Notes under the pieces: generated by a model
Told to the model about the DNA's origin: nothing
The model's database searches: none
What the model saw: only the letters and a program-made list of their open reading frames with translations
Source: Thioalkalivibrio versutus
GTDB lineage: Bacteria > Pseudomonadota > Gammaproteobacteria > Ectothiorhodospirales > Ectothiorhodospiraceae
Assembly (NCBI RefSeq): GCF_001999325.1
Contig: NZ_MVAR01000004.1
Span: 11,330-75,329, forward strand
Length of the DNA: 64,000 bases
Direction of reading: 5' to 3'
Shown: piece after piece, positions 49,983-57,726 of the stretch
Layout: every line of letters begins with the position of its first letter
Position numbering within the stretch: the stretch's first letter is position 1
Position numbers and translations under genes: made by a program

Positions 49983-50996
49983 CTAGTCTTGTTCTAGGTA
50001 TGTCTGCCAGCGCCATACGTCTTCGCACATTCGTTCCAGCCCATGTTCCGCACGCCAGTCTAGAAGGCGCTCGGCCAGACCGGAGTCGGCATAGCAGGTG
50101 GCGACGTCGCCGGGACGACGGTCGCTGATGGTGTAGGGAATAGGCCGCCCGCTGGCCGCCTCGAAAGCGCGGATGACCTCCAGGACTGAGTAGCCCCGGC
50201 CCGTTCCCAGGTTCGCCGTCAGCTCCTCACCGTGGGGCTTCTTGCGTAGATAATCCAAGGCGGCGACGTGGGCGCGGGCGAGGTCAACCACATGGATATA
50301 GTCGCGGACCCCGGTTCCGTCGGTGGTCGGGTAATCCTCGCCAAAGACGCACACCGACTCTCGCCGGCCTGCGGCGGTTGCCGCAACGATGGGCATGAGG
50401 TTATTGGGCACCCCCAAAGGGTCCTCGCCGATAAGACCGCTGGGGTGGGCGCCTACCGGGTTGAAGTAACGAAGCAGTCCCACCTTCCAGCCCGGATCGG
50501 CCACGCGTAGGTCGCGCAGGATCTCCTCGATGAAGAACTTGGAGCGACCATAGGGGCTAGTGGGGCGCTTGAGTGGTGCTGTCTCTGGGATGGGGAGCTC
50601 ATCCGGTTCGCCGTAGACAGTCGCAGAGGAGGAGAAGATCAAGGTCTCCACAGCAAATTCCGCCATGATCTCAGCGAGCACCAAAATGGAGCAGATGTTG
50701 GCGTCGAAGTAGGTTAGCGGCTGGGCTACCGATTCCCCCATCGCCTTGAGGCCGGCGAAGTGGATTACCGCCTCAATGCCGTGGGCGGCAAAGACGGCGC
50801 GCAGCCCATCGCGGCTACGCAGGTCCAGTTCGATGATCGGCAGTGGGCGGCCGGTGACCCGCTCCACTCGTTCGGCTACCTCATGATGCGAATTGCTGAA
50901 GTTATCCACTGCCACCACATCGTGGCCACCCTCGAGGAGTTCCACACAGGTGTGGGAGCCAATATAGCCGGTACCACCGGTGACGAGAATAGTCAT
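49983..50996 (-). CDS. galE: UDP-glucose 4-epimerase
   Basis: A 337-residue extended SDR enzyme interconverting UDP-glucose and UDP-galactose (or the N-acetyl forms). The NAD-binding GGTGYIGSHTCVEL, HFAGLKAMGESV, the catalytic SSSATVYG and YGRSK motifs are intact and the length equals E. coli GalE (338). Its GC content looks like the chromosome average, unlike the AT-rich genes just upstream of it on the same strand; a 122-bp gap separates them. Confidence 0.95.
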   Translation of the reverse strand: MTILVTGGTGYIGSHTCVELLEGGHDVVAVDNFSNSHHEVAERVERVTGRPLPIIELDLRSRDGLRAVFAAHGIEAVIHFAGLKAMGESVAQPLTYFDANICSILVLAEIMAEFAVETLIFSSSATVYGEPDELPIPETAPLKRPTSPYGRSKFFIEEILRDLRVADPGWKVGLLRYFNPVGAHPSGLIGEDPLGVPNNLMPIVAATAAGRRESVCVFGEDYPTTDGTGVRDYIHVVDLARAHVAALDYLRKKPHGEELTANLGTGRGYSVLEVIRAFEAASGRPIPYTISDRRPGDVATCYADSGLAERLLDWRAEHGLERMCEDVWRWQTYLEQD

Positions 50997-51118
50997 GCAA
51001 ACCCCAGCACGCTGAAAGCGCTACATCCCTTGTTCCACCTTCCAGCAATTGGTGTACGCGTGCAGGCTAACAATTCCACCTTTCGAGCCTCCGGCAATTC
51101 GAACAGTTACCTAACACA

Positions 51119-51802
51119 CTAAACCGAAAAACCGACACTCAATTCCGGATGATCTAAATCAAATGCATCCCAGTATGGAACACCTGACACGACAGACTCT
51201 CCTATTTCCCCTGAGAGGAACGCATAATCTTCGGGAGTATCAAGAGCCAACCGTAACCAGCTATCATCTCTACTTTGTGTCAGTGAAAGGACGCGCATAG
51301 GGTCAACATGGCGATACAAATGGCTGGTCACGTGCTCATTCTCTTCTTCTGTCGAAAAGCTCGCCTGCGTTTTGTAGAATTCTGCTTCGATCCACTCCAC
51401 TGACACACCATACGGGAAACAGCGAGTAATGATGTTGCTTATCATTTGGACGTTCTCTGTGTGGGCCATCGCCTGCCTTGCTAATTCAGGTTCAAAAAAA
51501 GGTGAGTCACCGTTAACTCGCAAAAAAAATCTCGCGCCCGTTTCCTCTATTGCCTGAAGACTACGTGAGACCAAGTTAGTCGGATGCCCCCTTACTACTG
51601 GAACTCCCTGCCGAGTACAATGCGCAGCCAAAACATCATCAACTTCTCTTTGACTAGTCAGAAGCACAAATTCATCGGCCCCCACTCGGGAGGCGCGTTC
51701 CAATACGATATCGATTACCTTTCTGCCGCTAAGCGTCATCATAGGTTTTCCAGGCAGCCTCGATGAATCACTCCGTGCATAGACAAAAACAAACCGACTC
51801 AT
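51119..51802 (-). CDS. Acylneuraminate cytidylyltransferase-like / SpsF-type nucleotidyltransferase
   Basis: 227 residues of the CMP-sugar synthetase superfamily (PF02348-like). FVFVYARSDSSRLPGKPMM carries the nucleotide-binding SSRLPGK motif, followed by LRVNGDSPFFEPEL with the metal Asp. SpsF-type proteins and CMP-nonulosonate synthetases share these. As the last gene of the low-GC cassette after a NeuB-like synthase, it probably activates the nine-carbon sugar with CMP. An in-frame GTG at 51814 is an alternative start. Confidence 0.78.
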   Translation of the reverse strand: MSRFVFVYARSDSSRLPGKPMMTLSGRKVIDIVLERASRVGADEFVLLTSQREVDDVLAAHCTRQGVPVVRGHPTNLVSRSLQAIEETGARFFLRVNGDSPFFEPELARQAMAHTENVQMISNIITRCFPYGVSVEWIEAEFYKTQASFSTEEENEHVTSHLYRHVDPMRVLSLTQSRDDSWLRLALDTPEDYAFLSGEIGESVVSGVPYWDAFDLDHPELSVGFSV

Positions 51803-51837
51803 GGCCCAAACCACCTCAACTCTTCATCAACCCGCAT

Positions 51838-52911
51838 TTACATGTTTTTCGCGTCCATCTCATTTTTCCAATAGGCAGAAGCATCCCGCCAATTTGATTC
51901 CACAACCATGGCTTGACCCCCCTCGCCTAGTGCAGCATATTGTGGCACATCCTGCGCCAGAGCTTTGCCGACCAATAAAGATACATCTTTTCCAGAGAAC
52001 GAAGAACTCGGCCTCACAAAGAGCAAATCTTCCTTGGTCAAGATGTGCCCGGCTGGTAGATCCTTCGCAGCATAAATCCCACGGCGAGCGCGTATCTTAG
52101 ATACCAGCTCCTCGGACGATGATTGATTGGCTGGTTTTTCCAAACTGATCATTGAATCCGCGAGTGTGCGAACGTAGTTCATAAGCTCGGCACTTTCCAT
52201 AGCGTGGGCATGATCAAAGCCAGGTTGATTACGGTCCACTGTAAAATGCTTCTCGAAGAAAGTCGCACCTTGAACCAAGGCCATAACGGCCGATTCTGTA
52301 CCCTCAGTATGATCCGAATACCCAACACAGAGGTCAAAAGAATGGCGCAAAAGCGACACTCTTTGAGTATTCGCCTCATTCAAAGGACATGGATAACTCG
52401 AGACGCAATGCATTAGTTGCAAGTCCGTCTCTGGATACGATTCCCTAACGAAAGCTACCATTCCATCAATTTCCGATAGACTCGCCATGCCCGTGGAAAC
52501 GATCACTCGCTGAAAACATTGGCATGCTTTTCCGATTAGATTGTGATTGGTAAGATCAGTAGATGCAATTTTTACGTAAGGGGATCCCAGCCGGTATAAA
52601 AGCTGGACCCCACGCTCACAAAATACCGAAGCGGAAACAGGTATACCTTTCCCATGCGCATACTCCCATATACTAGACCATTCAGTTTCTGTTAACTCTT
52701 CTTTTTTACGCTGATCAAATACAGGGTTACGCACCTTCCGCTCACCATCGAAAAATTCTGGCAGGTACAATCCATCCGCGAAAATAAACTGAAATTTTAC
52801 TGACGAAGCCCCGGATTCGACCGCTACATCAACAAGTTGTCTGGCTCTCTCCGGATCGCCATTATGATTGCTTCCAGCCTCCGCAATAACCTCGGGTCTC
52901 TGCGCCACCAC
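51838..52911 (-). CDS. NeuB-family nonulosonic acid synthase
   Basis: A 357-residue PEP-condensing synthase (sialic/pseudaminic/legionaminic acid type). The N-terminal TIM barrel contains VIAEAGSNHNGD, SVKFQF, KIASTDLTN, VSTGMAS, HCVSSYPCP, GYSDHTEG and FFEKHFT; a C-terminal SAF (antifreeze-like) domain begins near RRGIYAAKDLPAGHIL. It starts at a GTG overlapping the upstream stop by one base. Which sugar it makes cannot be decided from motifs alone. Confidence 0.9.
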   Translation of the reverse strand: MVAQRPEVIAEAGSNHNGDPERARQLVDVAVESGASSVKFQFIFADGLYLPEFFDGERKVRNPVFDQRKKEELTETEWSSIWEYAHGKGIPVSASVFCERGVQLLYRLGSPYVKIASTDLTNHNLIGKACQCFQRVIVSTGMASLSEIDGMVAFVRESYPETDLQLMHCVSSYPCPLNEANTQRVSLLRHSFDLCVGYSDHTEGTESAVMALVQGATFFEKHFTVDRNQPGFDHAHAMESAELMNYVRTLADSMISLEKPANQSSSEELVSKIRARRGIYAAKDLPAGHILTKEDLLFVRPSSSFSGKDVSLLVGKALAQDVPQYAALGEGGQAMVVESNWRDASAYWKNEMDAKNM

Positions 52912-53858
52912 TACATGCCTCTTACGATTTGTATAATATGTTTAGCCAACTTATCAGAACGCTCCACCCCATGTAGAGATAACGCTGACTCATGCATCCT
53001 CTGAGCGACATACCTATCCGACAATATCCGGATTAACTTACGTGATTCAAAGGGAGAACGCGAGATGTTCCGGAGCGCGCCTCCGTCCATCAACGCATGA
53101 TTCTTGTAGCTTAGCGCCGGCGTTGTGAGTGAAAGAGCGGGTATTCCCTGCGCTACGGCTTCGGATAACATGACACCGTCCCCACCGACAAATATATTGA
53201 TATGCTGAAAATATCTCCAGGGTTCTCGGTCCGGAGTTTGATGAGATACAGTCACCCCATGGTAACTGCTCTTCGCCGGTGTGCGCCGATCGATCAGCCT
53301 GATCTCAGAAACAAGAGGCGCACGCGCTATGGCGTCGATTATTTGTTCAAGATCTAGGTCATCATCGCCCCCGGATAGGCAAACACCGACCCGTAAAGTT
53401 TTATAGTCTTGGCCAGAAATCTGCAAGCCATACGCCGTAGCGAATGAATAATCGGGGTCAACAACAACCTTTGTTTCCGGCAGGTTATTTGCATCAAGCC
53501 ATTCAGGGTTATTCCTAACTAGTATGTGACTAGCCAATTCTGGGTGGTTAAAAACCGGAGATATCAAGACGCGCATCTCATACTGTTGGATCTGCTTCGC
53601 CAGGTCCGAATCTACTTCCACAGCATCAATTACTAACACCGAAGGTAATTCAGGAAGTGTTTCAACCGGCGAGAGCCCTCGGAATCGGGCTTCTTGATAC
53701 CCTAACCGATCAGCGTCGAGGTGAAGAACTGTTTCAACTCCGAGTAAACTAAGGGTTTTTATCACCGAGCTCGTGCGCGCTAAATGGCCCATCCCAACCC
53801 TAGAGCCTGCTTGCACGTGGAATGCAACGACGGGCGGTTGTTCGGCACAGCCCATCAA
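52911..53858 (-). CDS. PseG/SpsG-like nucleotide-sugar hydrolase or glycosyltransferase
   Basis: A 315-residue GT-B fold protein. GSRVGMGHLARTSSV matches the G-x-GHxxR motif of PseG, the UDP-sugar hydrolase of pseudaminic acid synthesis, and FVGGDGVMLSEAVAQGIPALSL fits the C-terminal donor-binding loop. PseG would release the sugar used by the NeuB-like enzyme encoded next. It overlaps the pyruvyl-transferase-like gene by 4 bp. Confidence 0.75.
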   Translation of the reverse strand: MMGCAEQPPVVAFHVQAGSRVGMGHLARTSSVIKTLSLLGVETVLHLDADRLGYQEARFRGLSPVETLPELPSVLVIDAVEVDSDLAKQIQQYEMRVLISPVFNHPELASHILVRNNPEWLDANNLPETKVVVDPDYSFATAYGLQISGQDYKTLRVGVCLSGGDDDLDLEQIIDAIARAPLVSEIRLIDRRTPAKSSYHGVTVSHQTPDREPWRYFQHINIFVGGDGVMLSEAVAQGIPALSLTTPALSYKNHALMDGGALRNISRSPFESRKLIRILSDRYVAQRMHESALSLHGVERSDKLAKHIIQIVRGM

Positions 53859-54958
53859 TCGAGGTGAACTCCATTTTTCATAAAGGTATCCATTAGGGAC
53901 TTGAATTCCTGAAGCTTCGCAAACTGAATATCGCTTTTGGACTTCCAGTCGTCTTGTAGTGGTGCGTGATCCAATGAAGAGTAACCCCCTCTATCGATCC
54001 ATGTCTTCATTTCTGGAATGAACTCGTTATCGAGTTCCACAACGTTGAGACTTGCCGTTGTCATGCCGAGATCGTCAATCAATGACTGGGAACGTTCGTC
54101 GTATATGATATTAATGGTAGGCGTTCCAAAGGAAACGGCGGGGAGCGTAGCATGAAGACGATAACTTACAACCAAGTCTGCAGATTGGAGCAATGAAAGG
54201 TACTGATAGACATCGTTGGTATATATCGAATCCACATTCATTGAATAACGAAAGGAAGTTGCAAAGTCCAGATCTCGGCTGTCGTTACACAGGAGTCTTA
54301 TCCGGCTGTGACCACTCGCCCTTAGGTGGTCTATAGCTGATTCGAGATGGCTTTGTATGCGGCTTTGAAACCGGTAAGGAAGATTCATTAGCTCAGGGGT
54401 CCGAACAGATATCAGAACCCCAACATTCTCGTTTTCAGGGAGCGCCGGTAACAGGTGGGTATAGCGCGCCATGTTGATTGTTGGACACCAGGCGATCTTA
54501 TCGCGGTCATCGAAATGTCTCAGGTAGCGATGTGTCGCACTATCGCGCGACAGGGACATGTTAGCTCGCGTCAATAGCGTTTTTATCTTTTGGTCAGGAA
54601 TTACGTCCGAACGGTCCGATAGAACTCCATTCCGGTCGTAGATCCGTCCACGCGAATTAGAAAATAGCAACAACGGTGGCTGTAAGGCCGCTAATGCACG
54701 AGAATCTACAGCGATCTCGTCGTTTTCGTACAGGTTTCCACCGCCTACTATGACCCCATCCGCGTAGCGATTGAGTTCGTGTACCGTTTCTGGAGTAAGG
54801 CCTGCTTTTGCTGTGCTTTCATGTTTGCTCGTCGCAGGATAATCTATCACTGACACCAAACGCCCGAAAGTGTCATGCAGCATTTGCCGCAATGCGAAAT
54901 GGATAGCGTGATTTCCAACATTGTGACCCAAAGGGCGGATATTTGCGATTGTATACAT
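53855..54958 (-). CDS. Polysaccharide pyruvyl transferase family protein
   Basis: A 367-residue protein with the PS_pyruv_trans fold (PF04230-like): an N-terminal GHNVGNHAIHFALRQML, then DGVIVGGGNLYEND, and LLQSADLVVSYRLHATLPAVSFGTPTI near the C-terminus, with the conserved R-x-H. Such proteins add pyruvyl or related groups to cell-surface glycans, though some act as glycosyltransferases. It is the first gene of the low-GC cassette; an IS end lies 65 bp upstream, where a promoter would be expected. Confidence 0.8.
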   Translation of the reverse strand: MYTIANIRPLGHNVGNHAIHFALRQMLHDTFGRLVSVIDYPATSKHESTAKAGLTPETVHELNRYADGVIVGGGNLYENDEIAVDSRALAALQPPLLLFSNSRGRIYDRNGVLSDRSDVIPDQKIKTLLTRANMSLSRDSATHRYLRHFDDRDKIAWCPTINMARYTHLLPALPENENVGVLISVRTPELMNLPYRFQSRIQSHLESAIDHLRASGHSRIRLLCNDSRDLDFATSFRYSMNVDSIYTNDVYQYLSLLQSADLVVSYRLHATLPAVSFGTPTINIIYDERSQSLIDDLGMTTASLNVVELDNEFIPEMKTWIDRGGYSSLDHAPLQDDWKSKSDIQFAKLQEFKSLMDTFMKNGVHLD

Positions 54959-55043
54959 TAATGTTTAGCCTTTTCCGTAGAACAAAGGGAGCGACGGCAT
55001 TACCGCTTCTAAATCCGGAACCGGTCAACCCGTTTTGAACACC

Positions 55044-56189
55044 TCACGTGGAGGATGACGTGTTGTCGACCGGTGCCCTGGCGGCGCTCAGGGTTGGGAA
55101 GTTCACGCCCAACGACTCACCGGTGTCAGCGGCTTCGGGCGTTACCGGGGAGATGGTCACCCACTCGGGTGGTCGTGGGGCGACAGGGGCACCCTGGACG
55201 AAGCGCTCGGGGTGACGGCGGTATTGGGTGTCTAGCACCTGCTGGCGCTGTTCATGGACGAGCTCGAGGCGTCCGGTGAAAACCTGCTCCGGGGGGTAGC
55301 CGCCGATACCGCTGTGGTGATGTTGGAAGTTGTACCAGTCGAAGTACGCCTCGTACCACTGACGGGCGTGGGACGCGTTTTCGAACTGGCCCGGATAGTC
55401 CGGCGGGTACTTCAACGTCTTGAACTGGCCCTCGTTGAAGGCATTTTCGTTGCTGGTGCGCGGGCGGCTGTGGTTGCAGACGATGCCCAGCTCATGTAAT
55501 AGATCGAGATAGCCATGGGCGGTCATGGGGGCTCCCCGGTCCTGGTGCAGGGTGAGCGAACCGTGGACGATGGCGTAGCGGGCGGCACCCTCGGTCATCA
55601 GTTGCTGAGCCAGGGTGCTGTTCTCCTTGCGTGAGACCATCCAGGCGAGCACGTAGGGGCTGTACAGGTCCAAGACCACGCAGAGAGACAGGTAGGGTCC
55701 CTGGCCCGCGGTCGGGAGCTTCGAGATGTCCCAGGTCCAGACTTGATTGGGGGCCGTGGCCAGCAGGCGGGGGATGGCGTGGTGCTGAGCCGTCCGCTGG
55801 TGGCGATGCTCCCGGGCGGCCCTGTCCTCGGCCAAAATGCGGTGGAGCGTGCGGACGGAGCCGATGTACTCACCCTGCTCCAGCAGGTCACAGTAGATCT
55901 CATCCGGCGGCTGGTCCTGGTACGCCTCGCTGTACAGCACGTCCCGGGCACGTTGGCGCTTCTTGGCGTTCAGGGCGCGCGGTTGGACGGACTCCGTGCG
56001 GGAGCGGTTGGCGATCCGTTGCTCTTCACTTAGGCCCTCTCGCTGTCGCGCGTAGACCGTGCAGCGATTGAGTCCGAGGGCCCGGCAGGCAGCCGTCACG
56101 GACAGGCCCTCGGGCCGTTCGGTGACGACCTGGTTCACACAGAGCTCCCATTGTTCACGTGATCGAGCGGTGACAACGTTTTTTTTTGC
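55044..56189 (-). CDS. IS3-type transposase OrfB (made as OrfAB by frameshift)
   Basis: About 381 residues in the -1 frame relative to OrfA. An HTH_21-like segment is followed by the rve integrase core: first Asp in TWDISKLPTAG, second in LHQDRGAPM, Glu in TSNENAFNEGQFKTLKY. The DDE triad is intact, so this transposase could be functional even though the element's end has been displaced by IS481 insertion. No separate strong start was identified; synthesis as an OrfAB fusion is likely. Confidence 0.82.
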   Translation of the reverse strand, partial: AKKNVVTARSREQWELCVNQVVTERPEGLSVTAACRALGLNRCTVYARQREGLSEEQRIANRSRTESVQPRALNAKKRQRARDVLYSEAYQDQPPDEIYCDLLEQGEYIGSVRTLHRILAEDRAAREHRHQRTAQHHAIPRLLATAPNQVWTWDISKLPTAGQGPYLSLCVVLDLYSPYVLAWMVSRKENSTLAQQLMTEGAARYAIVHGSLTLHQDRGAPMTAHGYLDLLHELGIVCNHSRPRTSNENAFNEGQFKTLKYPPDYPGQFENASHARQWYEAYFDWYNFQHHHSGIGGYPPEQVFTGRLELVHEQRQQVLDTQYRRHPERFVQGAPVAPRPPEWVTISPVTPEAADTGESLGVNFPTLSAARAPVDNTSSST

Positions 56190-56524
56190 AGATCGATGCA
56201 TGCCTTGGCGGTCTGCAGACGCTTGCTCAGCTTGGCATTCTCCTTTTCCAGCTGCTCCGAGGTCGTGCTCGTGGTCGGGTCGGGAGCGGACTTGGCGAGC
56301 CCCTCCGGGCCACCGGCGGCCCGTTCGCGGGGCCAACGGTTGAGCTGGCTGCTGTACAGGCTCTCGCGTCGCAGTAGCTGGCCCACATCGCCACGCTGGC
56401 ACTGGTCGCCCTCGGCGATTATCTGCAACTTGTACTCGGTGGTAAAATGGCGGCGTGTCCGCTGCTCTTGTTTCGGGTCCGGGCTCACCTGAGACTCGGG
56501 TAACTCACTCGGTGCCTTCGGCAT
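56135..56524 (-). CDS. IS3-type transposase OrfA
   Basis: A 129-residue DNA-binding OrfA beginning MPKAPSELPESQVSPDPKQ, with an HTH region (RHFTTEYKLQIIAEGDQCQ, QLLRRESLYSSQLNRW) and a leucine-zipper-like segment EQLEKENAKLSKRLQTAK. Its last codons run over nine A residues, where ribosomes can slip into the orfB frame. Confidence 0.85.
   Translation of the reverse strand: MPKAPSELPESQVSPDPKQEQRTRRHFTTEYKLQIIAEGDQCQRGDVGQLLRRESLYSSQLNRWPRERAAGGPEGLAKSAPDPTTSTTSEQLEKENAKLSKRLQTAKACIDLQKKTLSPLDHVNNGSSV
56179..56187 (-). other. A9 slippery site for programmed -1 frameshift
   Basis: On the minus strand nine A follow GC. OrfA reads CAA AAA AAA ACG and OrfB reads GCA AAA AAA AAC, a shift of -1, matching the A6-A7 slip sites used by IS3 elements to make OrfAB. 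Confidence 0.75.
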
Positions 56525-56560
56525 CAGTCGGCTCCTGCTGTCGCGACCCCGTAATCTACA

Positions 56561-57552
56561 TTAACTGTCAGGTCTCGGCTGGTTATAAACGCGTTTTCGA
56601 AAGCAGTCGGGGTGGGTTTGCTGCCACGCCTTGAGGGCTGCTACGGGCGTTCGGTGACCCAGGGCCTTTTGCTGGATGGCGTGGTTGTACAAGTACAAGT
56701 ACAGGTAATGGTACAGGGCGTCCTGCATCTGCTCGCTGGAGTCCATGTGGTACGTGCGCAGGAGATCGGCAATGCGCCCGTTGAAGCGCTCGACCATCCC
56801 GTTCGTCTGGGGCTTTTGGGCGGGGTCAGGCGGTGCTGGATGCCGTGTTCGGCGCGCAGCCGGTCGAATGGGTGACGGCCGGTCGGCTGGCGCTCACCGG
56901 TGACCACAAAACGGTCGGTAAACTCCTTGCCGTTGTCGGTCAGCACATGCGTGATGTAGAACGGTGCCCGATCCAGCAGCCGCTTCAGAAAGCCTCGCGC
57001 GGCCGCCCCGGACTTGGATGAACGAACCTCGAGGTAGACCCAGCGGGTCGCCCGATCGATGGCCACGAACAGATAGCGACGCGAGGACTCTTCAGCCAGC
57101 TTCGGCAGGTACTTCACGTCCACATGCACAAAGCCCGGGACGTACGCCTTGAAGGCCTTGCGGGGTGGCGCCGGCTCCCCCTCGGCCTGCTGCCGCAGCG
57201 CCTTCAGGCTGGCTACGCCGTGGCGGCGCAGGCAGCGGTCCAGGGCGGCGCGGCTCAGGTCCGGCTGCACGAACTCGCGGGCCACGACCAGCAAATCATC
57301 CAGCGACAGCCACAGCCACTCGCGTACCGCGATGAGGATGGCTTCCTCTCCGGGCGTCAGGGCCGTCTTCATCCGGCGCGGGCGGTGAGAACGGTCCTCG
57401 GTGTCTTCCCGGTGGCGCCACTTCATCACCGTATGGCGACTGATGCCCAGGCGGCGTGCCAGGTCCCGGTGACGGACCGACGGCGGTGCTTGCTGGATCT
57501 CGCGCCGGGTCCGCGGGGTGGTACGGGCGTTCACGTGAATCGCACTGGACAT
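56561..57552 (-). pseudogene. IS481-family transposase with C-terminal frameshift
   Basis: The minus strand encodes an HTH region (RRLGISRHTVMKWRHRED) and an rve core with Asp in HVDVKYLPKL and Asp in LTDNGKEFTDRF. The frame is then broken near 56830: the catalytic Glu segment NGMVERFNGRIADLLRTYH and the rest are readable only in the -1 frame. Its TAA stop is formed at the junction with the target duplication. A simple one-base loss is the likely cause. Confidence 0.85.
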
Positions 57553-57655
57553 CGAATCACCTCCGGTGGGGCTCTGCTAACAGGGTAGTCAGCCACTCCC
57601 GAGCTCGAAACAGCGGCTCCTTCTCCGACGGTAGGTAATCACCTGAGACCTGATA
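56566..57655 (-). mobile_element. IS481-family insertion sequence with 6-bp target duplication
   Basis: A 1090-bp element with ends TGTCAGGTCTC at 56566 and, read inward from the other side, TATCAGGTCTC at 57655. Both are flanked by ATTAAC (56560-56565 and 57656-57661), a target duplication. Removing the element restores the IS3-type end sequence seen intact at 49.8 kb, which proves the insertion order. Confidence 0.9.
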
Positions 57656-57726
57656 ATTAACCCATACAGGGGCTGTATGCCTTCAGGTTGACAGACAGGG
57701 AGGGCGGCGCGGTGGGCGGGCTGGTA

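Larger units (their letters stand above)
55023..57693 (-). mobile_element. IS3-family element, interrupted by an IS481-family element
   Basis: The element has outer end TGTCAACCTGAA at 57693 (read on the minus strand) and an imperfect partner GGTCAACCCGTT at 55023. It carries orfA and orfB with a frameshift site. The IS481-type insertion at 56566-57655 separates the orfA-side terminus from the gene; without it the element would be about 1.57 kb. A fragment of a second copy lies at 49664-49840. No clear direct repeats flank the outer ends. Confidence 0.8.

Noticed and set aside
56800-56840. Programmed frameshift in the IS481 transposase
   Set aside because: The family normally has one continuous frame, and the local CCCAAAAGC does not form a proper slip heptamer in the reading frame; mutation is simpler.
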